Positions 1 to 11,389 of a stretch of 64,000 nt of DNA are shown here, piece after piece. Origin of the DNA: Conchocele bisecta (Eukaryota; Mollusca; Bivalvia; Lucinida; Thyasiridae); NCBI GenBank assembly GCA_029237695.1, contig CM055266.1, forward strand, positions 11,797,805-11,861,804, read 5' to 3'. The position numbers and the translations under genes are program-made. Under the pieces are notes generated by a model that was given only the letters and a program-made list of their open reading frames with translations, was not told the DNA's origin and did no database searches. Position 1 is the first letter of the stretch, and the number at the start of each line of letters is the position of its first letter.

Positions 1-2340
1 TCATCTGATGAGACTCTATCGTGATATTGCAAATCCATGACCCACCACCCATCCCTTACCCCAAGGTCAAGGTCACAAACTTAGCACGTTCATAAACTTA
101 ACGTTGGGGTAAATGTCTTATAACATATGTTATCTTTCCTTGATATTTCATACATGCATTCCTAAGATGACCCTCTATCATGCTGTAGCAAATACACGAC
201 TCACCACCCAACCCTTACCCCAAGGTGAAGGTCACACACCTGGCACATTCATAAACTTAACTTTGGGGTAAATGTTGTGTAACGTCTGTTTGTTTACAGG
301 GAATACCTTCATATTTCATACATGCATTCATCTGATGAAACTCTATCGTACTATAGCAAAGCCATGACCCACCTCCCAACCCTTTCTCCAAGGTCAAGGT
401 CACAAACTTAGCACGTTCATAAACTTAAAAATAATTTTGGGGTAAATGTCTTATATCATCTGTTTACTTTCATGGAACGCCTTGATATTTCATACATGCA
501 TTCATCTGATGATACTCTATTGTGCTATAGCAAATCCATGACCCACCCCTTACCCCAAGGTCAAGGTGACAAACTGAGCACATTCATAAACTTAACGTTG
601 GGGTAAATGTCTCATAACATCTGTTTCCTTTCATGGAACGCCTTGATATTTCATACATGCATTGCTCAGATGACCCTCTATCATGCTGTAGCAAATCCAC
701 AACCCACCACCCAGCCCTTGCTCCAAGGTCAAGGTCACAAACTTAGCATGTTCATAAATTAACGTTGGGGTAAATGTTGTGTAGCTTCTGTTTCTTTACA
801 GGGAACGCTTTGATATTTCAGACATGCATTCATCTGATGATCCTCTATTGTGCAACCGCAAATCCATGACCCCCCCCCCCCCACTACCCCTTTCCCCAAA
901 ATCAACATCGTAAGCTTAACGTTGGAGTAAATGTCTTTTTATAACTTCTGTTTCTTTACAGGGAACACATTGACATTTCATAAGTGCATTCATCTGATGA
1001 TACTCTATCGTGCTATAGCAAATCCATGACCCACCTCCACCCCTTTCCCCAAGGTCAAGGTCATAAACATAGCACATTCATAAACTTAACGCTGGGGTAA
1101 ATGTCTTATAACATCTGTTTCCTTTCATGTAACACCTTGATATTTCATATATGCATTCCTCAGATGACCCTCTATCTTGCTGTGGCACATCCACAACCCA
1201 CCACCCAACCCTTACCCCAAGGTCAAGGTCACAAACGTAGCATGTTCATAAACTTAACGTTGGGGTAAATGTTGTGTAACTTCTGGTTCGGGGAACGCTT
1301 TGATATTTCATACATGCATTCATCTGATGATCCTCTATTTTGCTACATCAAATCCATGACCCCCCCCACCCCACCCCTTTCCCCAAGATCAACATCATAC
1401 ACTTAACTTTGGAGTAAATGTCTTTGTATAACTTATGTTTCTTTACAGGGAACGCCTGGATATTTCATACATGTATTTATCTGATGATACTCTATCGTGC
1501 TGTATCAAATACATGACCCACCCCCACCCCTTTCCCCAAGGTCGAGGTCACAAACATAGCACATTCATAAACTTAACGTTGGGGTAAATGTCTTAACATC
1601 TGTTTCCTTTCATGGAACGCCTTGATATTTCATACATGCATTCATCTGATGAAACCCTATCGTGCTATAGCGAATCCATGACCCACCGCCCACCCCAAAT
1701 GTCTTATAACATATGTTTCCTTTCATGGAACACCTTGATATTTCATACATGTATTCCTCAGATGCCCCTCTATCATGCTGTATCAAATCCACAACCCACC
1801 ACCAACCCTTTCCCCAAGGTCAAGGTCACAAACTTAGCATGTTCATAAACTTAACGTTGGGGTAAATGTTGTTTAACTTCTGTTTCTTTACAGGGAACGC
1901 TTTTATATTTCATACATGCATTCATCTGATGATCCTCTATTGTGCTGCAGCCAATCCAATGAACACTTCAGTCCAGTCACACCAAAATTTCCAGGTCAAG
2001 GTCACAAACTTAGCACATTCATACATGCATTCATATGATGATCCTCTATTGTGCTACAGCAAAATCATGAACCACCCCCACCCCTTTCCACAAGGTCACA
2101 AACTTAGCACATTCATACATGCATTCCTCATGTGAATAGCTATCATGCTGTAGAAAATCACCAACTTAGTGCGTTCATAAACTTAACGTTGGGTTAAATT
2201 GTGTTTTACTTCTGTTTTCAGGGAGCGCATTGATATTTCATACATGCATTCATCTTAATATGCTATATTATGCTATAGCAAACCCACGACCCACCTTGCA
2301 CCACTGACCCCAATGTCAAGGTCCACCGCACGCCCCTTAA
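1..2340. repeat. Tandem satellite array, ~163-bp unit in ~490-bp trimers
   Basis: About 14 head-to-tail copies of a ~163-bp unit, each with the landmarks CATACATGCATTCATCTGATG, CAAATCCATGACCCACC, CAAGGTCAAGGTCACAAAC and CATAAACTTAACGTTGGGG. Variants recur every third unit. The form with ACCCTCTATCATGCTGTAG occurs near 170, 660 and 1150, and the form with a degraded AAGATCAACATC in place of AAGGTCAAGGTC near 895 and 1383, giving a higher-order period of about 490 bp. Order decays after 1700. Short ORFs inside are repeat shadows. No gene is seen. Confidence 0.92.
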
Positions 2341-2451
2341 CCCAAGGTCAATTATATATAATATTCATGTATTTTTATGCAACTGTGCCAAGTTTGAGTG
2401 TAGGCTGCCAGCAGGCGAGCTTCGTTGTCTTCTGACAACTCTTGTTGATTT

Positions 2452-2762
2452 GTGATTTTGATGAAATATGGCGCAGCAAACGCGTTTTCATGAGCTGCAT
2501 TTGGTGGTATATGGAGTTTGACACAGACTTATGTCGTTTTTGCGAAGAATCGATTTCCGTGTCAGAGACACGGAAATCGATCCTTCGCGAAAACGACAGA
2601 AGTATGGGCGAAAATAAAGAGACCACCAAATGCAGCTTAACACGACGCGTTTGATGCGCCATGTTACATCAAAATCCGTTACGCAATAAGGACACTATAC
2701 AAAAATACATACTTTGAATCGGTACTTGTTGTTGTTAGTACCACGTGATCATACACCTTGAT
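2452..2762. mobile_element. Fold-back MITE, family FB1, copy 1
   Basis: Long inverted repeat. The left arm ATGGCGCAGCAAACGCG..GAGCTGCATTTGGTGG pairs with CCACCAAATGCAGC..CGCGTTTGATGCGCCAT. The centre is a near-perfect palindrome of CGATTTCCGTGTC. The right end carries CCACGTGATCATACACCTTGATA, which also ends the other three copies at 6898, 36531 and 59629. The left terminus is missing, so this copy is truncated. Confidence 0.85.
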
Positions 2763-2796
2763 ACGAGGGGTGATCAGGAATACGTGGACTTTTGCT

Positions 2797-3220
2797 ATAC
2801 CAGGGTATGGGATAACGTGGTCTATTGTTTACACTGCATTAAAGGTGGCGCCCATGAGGTCTCGGGGAAACTTCTGTTAATGATGACCATGATCCAGCCG
2901 TTAACACCACGAGTCCGCCAATACTAAATTTAGCAACATTACTAGTGTAGTTAGTCTGAACATTCTGCAGAGAAATTTGAATCAGACCAAGTTTAAACAA
3001 CGTTCGATTTCTTCCGATTCAAATGCTCTGCAGAATGTTCAGACTAACTACACAAGTAATACTGTTAAATTTGCTATTGGCGGACTCGTAGTATTAACGG
3101 CTGGAACATGGCCATCATTAAAATGAAGAAACGCACTCATATTGATGAAAAATAAGATTTACCTGAGACTTGCCATTACGGCAGTGTAAACAATATACCA
3201 CGTGATCCCATACCCTGTAT
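2797..3220. mobile_element. Fold-back element, ~424 bp
   Basis: Two ~200-bp arms in inverted orientation. The left begins ACCAGGGTATGGGATAACGTGG and contains CATTCTGCAGAG; the right mirrors it with CTCTGCAGAATG and ends with CCACGTGATCCCATACCCTG. It lies 35 bp from the end of an FB1 copy. No coding potential. Confidence 0.85.
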
Positions 3221-3285
3221 ATATTGAATACTTTATGTGATACATACATTAAAATTTAAGTTTTTGCGTTTAGCTCTGTTTATAA

Positions 3286-3960
3286 AACTTAACGCTCAGG
3301 TTAATTCATTGTAACGTCTGTTTCCCGCAATGGAATGCTTTAATATTCCATACATGCATTTGTAACAACATCCCGCATCATTCTACGGAAAGACCATGGT
3401 GCCCGCTAACCCCAAAGGTGAAGGTCGCTGACTTAGAAATGTCCGTGTTTGGAAAAGTTAACGCTCAGTTTATGCTTTGATATTCCATACATACATTTGT
3501 AACAACATCCCGCATCATTCTACAGAAAGTCCATGGTGCCCGCAAACCCCAAAGGTCAAGGTCGCTGACTTAGAAATTTCCAGTTAGCGCTCAGCTTATG
3601 CTTTAATATTCCATACATGCATTTGTAACAACATCCCGCATCATTCTACAGAAAGCCCATGGTGCCCGCTAACCCCAAAGGTCAAGGTCATTGACTTAGA
3701 AATTTCCGTGTTTGGAAAAAATTAACGCTCAGTTTATGCTTTAATATTCCATACATGCATTTGTAACAACAACCCGCATCATTCTACAGAAAGCCCATGG
3801 TGTCCGCTAACCCCAAATGTCAAGGTCACTGACTTAGAAATGTACGTGTTTGGAAAAGTTAACGCTCAGTTTATGCTTTAATATTCCATACATACATTTG
3901 TAACAACATCCCGCATAATTCTACAGAAAGCCCATGGTGCTCACTAACCCCAAGGTTATT
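3286..3960. repeat. Second tandem array, ~125-140-bp unit
   Basis: Five copies, with units starting near 3333, 3473, 3599, 3734 and 3872. Each holds ATTCCATACATGCATTTG, ACAACATCCCGCATCATTC, AAAGCCCATGGTGCCCGC and CCCCAAAGGTCAAGGTCGC. The unit is distantly like the first array (ATTCCATACATGCATT, AAGGTCAAGGTC), so the two probably share an ancestor. Confidence 0.88.
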
Positions 3961-4075
3961 ACAAGCTCCTTATGTACTATCAAACTGCGCCAGTCGGGAC
4001 ATCTTCCTCCGCGGAGCTCTTGTTTTACTCCGACACATTGAAGACACACAGCTCATGCATGGCAGCGCAACCCCG

Positions 4076-4120
4076 TGACGTTACTGACGTCGGAGCGTCA
4101 CGTTGTCGTGAATGACGTCG
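4076..4120. promoter_or_regulatory. Cluster of CRE-like TGACGT motifs
   Basis: Three TGACGT cores (4076, 4085, 4113) and one CGTCACG on the opposite strand (4096) lie within 45 bp, in unusually GC-rich DNA for this window. TGACGTCA-like sites bind CREB/ATF factors in animals. The cluster sits about 200 bp left of the duplicated block, so it could be a promoter remnant. No first exon is visible and chance is not excluded. Confidence 0.3.
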
Positions 4121-4535
4121 AGACACGTTCAGGCTAGCTTCATCATTCTCTTTCTATATCAGTCAGTAATCTGGGAACTCATCAGGAATATACTTTACTT
4201 ATCTGCAAATGTTCTGTCAGTGTCGTCTGAACCGTCTCGTAATGCACGCCGATCTACTTTGATAGACAGCTCTTATTGTGAACAGCCGGTTTGTTTTCAT
4301 TGTAGTCCCATATGGTATCACTTATTGATCCGGCGGAGAAATGTCAAACCATTTTTAATTTGACAGCTTAACACAATACTAATAGTTATGTATGGCAAAC
4401 TGGCCTTGAAGTTGTATAGACATTTTAAGTATCAATATATCTTATCTTCAGATGTGGGATATTTATTGTCGATTATAAACTGTCTACACCGGTTTACTGC
4501 ACCACAATAACGACCACAAAATAACTCACTTGACA

Positions 4536-5113
4536 TACGTGAACCAGATATCCAGATGGTATCAACAGCAATGGCCACCTGCGATCTGTATACACAGACA
4601 GGGGGCTATACAGGGGGCTGTACATGGACCTATGTGAACCAGATGGTATCAGCAGTAATGGCCACTTGGGATCTGTATACAGACAGAGGGCTGTACATGG
4701 ACCAACGTGAACCAGATATCTAGATGGTATCACCAGTAGTGGCCACCTGGGATCTGTATACACATACTGGGGGCTGTACAGGGACCTACGTAAACAAAAT
4801 ATCCAGATGGTATCAACAGTAATGGCCACCTGGGATCTGTATACACAGAAAGAGGGCTGTACAGGGAGCTACATGAACAAGATATCCAGATGGTATCACC
4901 AGTAATGGCCACCTGTGATATGTATACATACAGAGGGCTATACAGGGACCTACGTGAACCAGATATCCAGATGGTATCACCAGCAATGGCCACTTGGGAT
5001 CTGTATACACATACTGGGGGCTGTACAGGGACCTACGTAAACAAGATATCCAGATGGTATCAACAGTAATGGCAACCTGTGATCTGTATACAGATAAAGG
5101 GCTGTACAGGGAC
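4536..5113. repeat. 83-bp minisatellite, array 1
   Basis: Seven or so units with GATATCCAGATGGTATCA, ATGGCCACCTGGGATCTG and CTGTACAGGGACCTACGT. Units come in two alternating types, one with ACATACTGGGGGCT and GTAAACAAGAT, the other with ACAGACAGAGGGCT and GTGAACCAGAT. The unit is nearly free of stop codons on the minus strand, which produces several long overlapping reading frames there. These are artefacts, because 83 is not a multiple of three. Confidence 0.93.
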
Positions 5114-5370
5114 TGTATACTCATATCTGTCTGTATACTCATATACACATACAGGGCAAGCCTGTACGCAGGCCTGTATAGTGGTATTGGCAAACAGTGT
5201 AGATCCTGATGAGTCGGCTCGTAACGTAATTAATTTTCATAATTTTCAGAATAAAAACACCCCGCGTTCATAAATGGACTGGTCTGAACATCATTGTGTG
5301 ATGATTTAGATTGGTTGCAAAATAAACCAATCAAAATCCATTCCAGTTACTTCCAGGTGAAAGGGTTAAT
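5114..5370. mobile_element. TTAA-ended MITE remnant with GATCCTGATGAG core
   Basis: Contains GGCAAACAGTGTAGATCCTG, ATGAGTCGGCTCGTAACG, TTCATAAATGGACTGGTCTG and a right end GGTGAAAGGGTTAA. Better-kept relatives at 20625 and 52775 start and end at TTAA with CCCTTTCA-like termini, as in piggyBac-type MITEs. The left half here is fused to minisatellite-like sequence. Confidence 0.65.
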
Positions 5371-5462
5371 CTGCCGAGGTCTGTCCATGGATGTGCAAAA
5401 ACAATGTGTAGTCCTTCGCCCCGTTGATAACGCACCCCTCCCCCCCCCCCCCCCCTAAAACA

Positions 5463-6055
5463 ATTCCTGCGTACGGGACTGCAGGGGGCTGTACAGGGAC
5501 CTACGTAAACAAGATATCCAGATGATATCAACAGTAATGGCCACCTGGGATCTGTATACACAGACAGAGGGATGTACAGGGACCTACGTGAACCAGATAT
5601 CCAGATGGTATCACCAGTAATGGCCACCTGGGATCTGTATACACATACTGGGGGCTGTACAGGGACCTACGTAAACAAAATATCCAGATGGTATCAACAC
5701 CAATGGCCACCTTGGATCTGTATACACAGACAGAGGGCTGTACAGGGACATACGTGAACCAGATATCCAGATGGTATAACCAGTAATGGCCACCTGTGAT
5801 CTGCATACACATACTGGGGGCTGTACAGGGACCTACGTAAACAAGATATCCAGATGGTATCAACAGTAATGGCCACCTGGGCTCTGTATACACAGACAGA
5901 GGGCTGTACAGGGACGTACATAAACCAGATATCCAGATGGTATCACCAGTAATGGCCACCTGTGATCTGTATACACATACTGGGGGCTGTACAGGGACCT
6001 ACGTAAACAAGATATCCAGATGGTATCACCAGTAATGGCCACCTGGGATCTGTAT
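5463..6055. repeat. 83-bp minisatellite, array 2 (166-bp dimers)
   Basis: Same unit as 4536-5113. The alternation of the two monomer types is strict here: seven consecutive monomers alternate the ACAGACAGAGGG and ACATACTGGGGG forms, so the true period is a 166-bp dimer. The array and its right flank (6055-6410) copy 4536-5460, so the whole ~920-bp module was duplicated in tandem. A third start of the array is visible at 6413-6460. Confidence 0.93.
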
Positions 6056-6317
6056 ACTCATATACACATACAGGACAGGCCTGTACGCAGGCCTGTATAG
6101 TGGTATTGGCAAACAGTGTAGATCCTGATGAGCCGGCTCGTAACAAGCCGTCTCATCAGGATCTGCACTTTTTGCAATTCATTTTCATAATTTTGAGAAC
6201 AAAAACACCCCGCGTTCATAAATGGACTGGTCTGAACATCATTGTGTGATGATTTAGATTGGTTGCAAAATAAACCAATCAAAATCCATTCCAGTTACTT
6301 CCAGGTGAAAGGGTTAA
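6056..6317. mobile_element. Second copy of the TTAA-ended MITE remnant
   Basis: Near-identical to 5137-5370, but it keeps a complete hairpin: GATCCTGATGAGCCGGCTCG..AACAAGCCGTCTCATCAGG. It again ends GGTGAAAGGGTTAA. It belongs to the ~920-bp tandem module that carries the minisatellite. Confidence 0.7.
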
Positions 6318-6897
6318 TCTGCCGAGGTTTGTCCATGGATGTGCAAAAACAATGTGTAGTCCTTCGCCCCGTTGATAACGCACACCCCTAAAACAATTCT
6401 TGCGTACGGGGCTGCAGGGGGCTGTAGAGGGACCTACGTGAACCAGATATCCAGATGATATCTAAATTGCTGATGCATAACTGCGTAATGTGAACATGTG
6501 CTCATGGTAAAATCACAATATATTACAAACAATAAAGTTCAAGCTGCACTAAAAAATCACATACCGTAAAATTTACCACGTGGTCCGACCGTACACCTTC
6601 TGCTTATGCAGCAGGTTACCACTTACCAGGTTTTTCCAAATGCCGAGTTTTCACTTTTATGAATCTGGACAACGTCCGCTGTTCATATTCACATATGATA
6701 TGAACGCATTCGCTTGTCGAATTGCATACTCGCCGGAAAAATAAAGCGTATTGGCAGCAGCAACGCTTGCCGCCATTATTGTAGTTGTTGTAGTTCAGTG
6801 AACGTGGCCGCCGCCCCGTACGCAATAAACACGCCCATAACTCCGCCCCCTACATGAGCCGGATACTATATAGAATTAATCTACTAATTCACGGACT
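6318..6897. other. Gene-free stretch
   Basis: End of the duplicated module (to about 6410), a stub of the minisatellite (6413-6460), then single-copy DNA with a local GCCGCC-rich patch at 6765-6850. No exon, RNA gene or element end could be supported. Confidence 0.5.
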
Positions 6898-7212
6898 TAT
6901 GCGCATCAAACGCGTCTTGTTAAGCTGCATTTGATGGTCTCGGTACTTTGACCCAAACTTCTGTCATTTTTGCGAAGAATCGATTTCCGTGTCACGGAAA
7001 TCGATTCTTCGCAAAAACGACATAAGTATGTGCCAAACTCCCGGGACCACAAAATTCAGCTCATGAAGACGAGTTTGCTACGCCATATTTCATCAAAAAT
7101 CCGTTGCCTATTAAATACACTATCCAATAATAATTGTTTGGAGTGGGCGCGCTTTCAACACTTTGAGCCATTGTAGTTGTTGTTGTAACCACGTGATCAT
7201 GCATCTTGATAT
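6898..7212. mobile_element. Fold-back MITE, family FB1, copy 2
   Basis: Arms GCGCATCAAACGCGTCTTG and its mirror GACGAGTTTGCTACGCCAT surround the palindrome CGATTTCCGTGTCACGGAAATCG. The right end is CCACGTGATCATGCATCTTGATA. It is present only in duplication copy A, just upstream of exon 1. Confidence 0.85.
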
Positions 7213-7475
7213 AATCGCCGTCCGTTCATCTGTCTGTCTGATCGGTCGATATTTGCGTTTACGTTTCGACTGCCTACAGTCTCTGTTACAAATTAAAGTA
7301 AGTCGCGTTGGCTTGAAACGTCATATACATGTACTTATTTGTCACCAACCATATTTCATACCATAGCCCACCTATGCGACCTCTATGCTCAAGGTCAAGG
7401 TCAAATGAGAAAATTGCGTTAACGTTTTTGCGCGCTCCCCATTCAGTGTTACTGATTTCTTGTTTTCATTTGCAG

Positions 7476-7682
7476 CTACAAGGCTGCTCTATGATCGTTG
7501 CCGGGGCAGTGTGTGACCTCCTCATCTCCACCATTCACATTACACACAATGCCCTGCCACACGCTGTGACGACGTCACGATGGAACTTTGTCCTGGCGTT
7601 CGGCATCATGCAAACAATGGCCGTCCTCCCTTTCTTCTTCATTCGGATGACTCGCTACAAGTTCATACCAATCATCGCATTT
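7476..7682 (+). CDS. Multi-pass membrane protein, copy A, internal exon 1
   Basis: A 69-codon exon bounded by CATTTGCAG at the 5' side and GTAAGT at the 3' side, open throughout, phase 0 at both ends. Its partner at 38284-38472 keeps both splice sites. The peptide has two hydrophobic stretches, about residues 5-22 (SMIVAGAVCDLLISTI) and 37-56 (NFVLAFGIMQTMAVLPFFF), so it probably contributes two membrane segments. Relative to copy B it has an extra 18 bp (six residues). Upstream coding exons were not found; the start codon must lie to the left or the gene is partial. I do not recognise the family. Later exons are 19675, 21827 and 23034. Confidence 0.7.
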
Positions 7683-7788
7683 GTAAGTACGTGAACTCTG
7701 CGGCGTATTAACGGTCTTTTGAACTTGTTGTCCATACAATTGGACATAACATTAAATTCATTCTGAAAAACGGCATTCAGGATCCAGA

Positions 7789-8012
7789 GGCCCGTTTCAC
7801 TAAACTTCGTACGAATAAAATGTTCGCAAGTGCAAAATTATGATAATCTGTACAATTCACATTAACAATGTGTTATTGTCAACTATTATTGGATATACAT
7901 TTATTGAGCATACGCTGCATATGCAGCATATGCTCAATACATGTTAATCCATCAATTAAAATGTACAGACTATCCTAAATTTGCACTTCGTACGAAGTTT
8001 AGTGAATCGGGC
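7789..8012. mobile_element. Fold-back MITE, family FB2, copy in duplicate A
   Basis: Termini CCCGTTTCACTAAACTTCGT and ACGAAGTTTAGTGAATCGGG are inverted. Inner arms carry AAAATGTTCG / TTTGCACTTCG, and the tip is GAGCATACGCTGCATATGCAGC. Other copies are at 38579, 31884 and 54758. It lies in intron 1 and is shared by both duplicates, so it predates the duplication. Confidence 0.88.
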
Positions 8013-8241
8013 ACCAGGATTTAATTTTAGAGGGGTTGTGGATTTTGAGCGAATTCATTTGAAGTGCACTCCCGATTGTGGAGGAGGATGCGTATATGTA
8101 GTTGCGGTAACGTAACTCTGCAAAACTCTCCCGTATCGTCTGCTACGGACGGTGCGGGAATGTTTTGCAGAGTTCTCCCGTTGACGATTTTGAAAATAAT
8201 TCTGTTAAATACTGCATTCTGTGTGCTTAAAATAAATCAAA

Positions 8242-8415
8242 GGACTGAAAGTCCTGAAATCCTTCGCAGTTGCGACAAAAAGTATTCTCTCAAAAAGAGT
8301 CGTCACAGACTGGAATGCACTCCCTAGTGATTGTGTAAATTCGAACACACTAAATAGTTTCAAAAGTTCACTCAACTCCGCCTGGAAGAACAGACCCAGC
8401 AAATTCAACACGTGA
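8242..8415 (+). pseudogene. C-terminal fragment of a non-LTR retrotransposon ORF2
   Basis: Fifty-eight open codons end at TGA. The peptide contains SKRVVTDWNALPSDCVN followed by SFKSSLNSAW, which matches the signature 'RV..WN.LP..VV....SFK..LD' found at the C-terminus of CR1/L2-like LINE reverse transcriptase proteins. The fragment is 5' truncated at about 8237, where homology to duplicate B stops, and runs into an A-rich tail near 8560-8580. It marks the left edge of the DNA that copy A has and copy B lacks. Confidence 0.65.
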
Positions 8416-8580
8416 AAATATTGTACAGACATTTTGACCATGATTTAGTTGCGCTCTCCCCCCAGTTTCAAAGACAATTATCCAATTTGACGTCGTTAAA
8501 ATAGGCCAGTACAAGCCTAGCTTACAAGAAACGGCCTTCAACCAAGGTTGAACCAAGGTAGGTATAAAATAAAAAAAAAT

Positions 8581-9274
8581 ACTTACCCAGGTCAAAAAGT
8601 TACTCGCCCAGTTTTTTTTAAAATAAATTGCTATTTCCAGTTTTTGTAAAGTTGGATCTTATTTATAAAAAAAAAGCTTTTACATATGATCATTACCAAC
8701 ACGTATGAGACATATTCACTATTATTGTTATTTATATTTTAAGTATTAAATGAACATAAACAAACAAATAGCAGCGAATTTGCTCAGAGGCTTGCACACT
8801 TCTTATTTTCTATAAGCGTTGAGTGACATAGATTTAGTTTAATTTATAGTGGCTATGTTTGCATGCGCTGCGTGCTGCCTTAATTACTAAATTCAATGGT
8901 TTCGGACCCGGCGCCGACCGTTTCGTCCCAAGCCGTTATGTTCGGCGTCTGAAATGCGCGTTGACCCAACTGTATACGAGACGATATATGTGGCCGCGTA
9001 TACACTAGTCTATACTCGCAGTTCTATTATTTGTTAGCCCGGCCGCGTAAAGCCGACAAATAATCCGTGAATTAAACTTGCCCGATATGGACCGTGTTCA
9101 AAATCGCTAGAGATTCTACCCGTAACCGTGTACATAGACACTGCTTGAATCTTACTTCCCGCAAATTGACGTAAACTGTAAACAACAAATGGTCGCTGAA
9201 TTAATACCATTTGTTGGCCGTTATCGATGGAATTAATTGGCAATTTCTTTCAAAAAAAATAATCCTGACCTAAT
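8581..9274. other. Gene-free stretch between LINE fragment and large transposon
   Basis: AT-rich DNA bounded by inverted ACTCGCCCAG motifs (8592 forward; ~9282-9296 as CTGGGCGAGT), which may be the ends of a separate small element abutting the transposon. No coding exon was supported. Confidence 0.35.
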
Positions 9275-9890
9275 CTTTCACTCGCCAAACTGGGCGAGTG
9301 CCTGTAGAAAGTTAGTACATAAGCTTATGTAATTGACCTGGCCCTTCGGGTAGATTTTTGCAAATGTGGATTTTTTGTTTCATAAGAGACTAAAATTTAA
9401 GAAAAATGGGTTTAACATTTTTTCGGCGGCCATCTTGGTATTTTGGCGGCCATTTTGAATTTGTTGCCACTTGACATTACTAGAACGCTTCTACGGCTTT
9501 AATGGTGATACAATCCCCAGCAAAAACTTTCATAATAGATGTACCATAGACCAGCAAATATTTTCATGTATAAAAATAGATATAATTATCGCTGATAAAT
9601 TCAAAATGGCCGCCAAAAGGTGTATTTTATGTGTACAATAGTCTTAGTGCTTCTTAATAGTGGGAATTACTAGCAATGAAGTTGATTTTCCAAGGAAAAC
9701 ATGTAGGCATACGTTTATTGTCTAGATCAAAGCAAGTCCCGGGTTTTTCCGTTGCTAAATATAGGAAAATTATGTTCAAAATGGCCGCTGAAATAGCAAA
9801 TAGTAGCAAATGTGAAATATATCTTCAACTGATTAAACATTTGCTGCAGTGAATCTATCGGCTATACTGAATACACTTACCTAATTCTAA
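9275..9890 (+). repeat. Left terminal inverted repeat of the large transposon
   Basis: Starts TTTCACTCGCC and runs through GGCCCTTCGGGTAGATT, GATTTTTTGTTTCATAAGAG and GGCGGCCATCTTGG to GGCTATACTGAATAC, each mirrored in the right repeat at roughly 80-85% identity by eye. It carries repeated AAAATGGCCGCC / GGCGGCCATTTTG motifs, which match the binding consensus of the factor YY1. Confidence 0.88.
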
Positions 9891-10149
9891 ATACTTCATT
9901 TCCAGATCTGGTTTATTTTTATAATAAATTATGTTTTTTTCAAAATGGCCGCCATTTAATGTACTGTGTGTGTTATTACCTGGTATTAAATTAAATACAG
10001 AATGTACAAGTATGATTTGCTATTCACTTTTTTAAGTGATGTATTTTAATTATCAAGAAATCATTATCATTATTCAGTAGGCCATTTGATCATGAGAGTT
10101 ACATATATTCTGTTTCAGAATCATCGGACTGTACTCCTGTACATCGTAT

Positions 10150-11364
10150 TCATTCCTGCACTGGTCTACTTGAGCGTGACATGTGCACAACTCTGTACAA
10201 GAAATATTATTGTCTTTGCACGAGCAACGCCCACTGCACATGCTTTTCACACAACAACACTTGACCATCTCCAGAACGGATACGGAGCGGGTGGTACAAC
10301 GTTAGTACTGGTCGTAGTACATCCTGTTCATTTTTTCGCGACCAGCCAAGTGTTGTTGGGTCGAGAAATGCGGAATCGCATACTAACGATTGCTGCCAAA
10401 CACTGCACTGTAGATGCGCACGTTTGATATGTTCATGTATGGCACCTTGTGTAGGTGGTAATGTTTCAACACCTTGGTTTGGTTTCAGTGTGCAAAACCT
10501 CTGCCATCTCAATTCAGAGGCTGTGCTGAGTGGAAGCTTGGTGGGACTCAGTAGTTGACATATAAATTCTTCGCATCCACGCAATGTCTCATGGTGAGGT
10601 TCATTGGAGTTGCCAAGCTGCTGAAGAGCGACCAACACAGTGTCATTAGCAGAGAGAAACGTATTCCACCAAGCCGTTTTGCTTTTCCCGAAAATGCGAC
10701 CTGTGGTATCACACCCACTCAGGGCATGAAACCCTATGAGAGCCCGCGCTCGGTTTTCCCTAAACCAATTATAAATGTGTCTTAGTGGTATATGCCGATG
10801 ATTTGAAGAGGTTCTCATTACCATTGTTGCATCATCACCTAATTGTGGACAATATGCTACAGCAAGGACCAATACATCAGTATCTGGAGAGTATATGTGT
10901 ACTGGCACACCTTTCTTGTGTATACCAGTTGCGTGCAGTATGAGCAGAGTGTCAGCTTCTTCATGATTACCCTGGGGATGATCTTCTGTCATGACCGAGT
11001 TTGACAACACGCCCACCCGCGTAACGGTAGTTGTTGGTATGGTGAGCTGGTTCACAAGTTTACGTGAAAGATATATTGTCATTCATGTCCATTTTGTCTG
11101 ACTGCTGGCCAGAAATGTACTGAAATCTTTTATTTGAGTGTCATCCAGAATTTTAAAGGTTGGTGCATACGATATTCGTCCTTTGGCACGACGGATCCTG
11201 GTACTTTCTTTCAATGAAGATGATACAGTGTAATTATCAAACACAATACATGTGCTGGCGTATCCAGATGACCTATTGTGCACTGCGCGTATAACGCGAT
11301 CAGCCAGATCGCTACATGTGTGAATCACCTCTTTGAAGACTGTCTGTTCTTGTACGATGGCCAT
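10150..11364 (-). pseudogene. Transposon protein, C-terminal part (PIN/FEN-like nuclease and CXC tail)
   Basis: Three overlapping open stretches (11364-11083, 11082-10207, 10268-10150) continue each other with frameshifts near 11085 and 10230. The middle one has NHEEADTLLILHA (residues 39-51), YSPDTDVLVL (64-73) and ALSGCDTTGRIFGK (120-133). The order E..D, D.D, G-C-D resembles the acidic centre of FEN/XPG nucleases, although this is only a motif reading. The last stretch is a cysteine-rich tail, SGRCSCKDNNISCTELCTC, like Tesmin/TSO1-type CXC domains. The region before it, IVFDNYTVSSSLKESTR, is typical of the same giant protein family. The frameshifts make it non-functional as read. Confidence 0.7.
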
Positions 11365-11389
11365 GCCATCAATGAGAAGACATGCATTC

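Noticed and set aside
1..2340. Regular repeats that might suggest a CRISPR array
   Set aside because: Units are ~163 bp, contiguous and imperfect, without unique spacers or cas genes, and the DNA is eukaryotic.
4494..6042. Many long overlapping minus-strand reading frames (up to 143 codons) starting MAITGDTIWIS
   Set aside because: They come from the 83-bp minisatellite, which has few stops on that strand. The unit is not a multiple of three, so each frame reads a different phase of the same DNA.
10086..10427. Plus-strand 113-codon frame
   Set aside because: Antisense of the CXC tail and nuclease-like part of the transposon protein.
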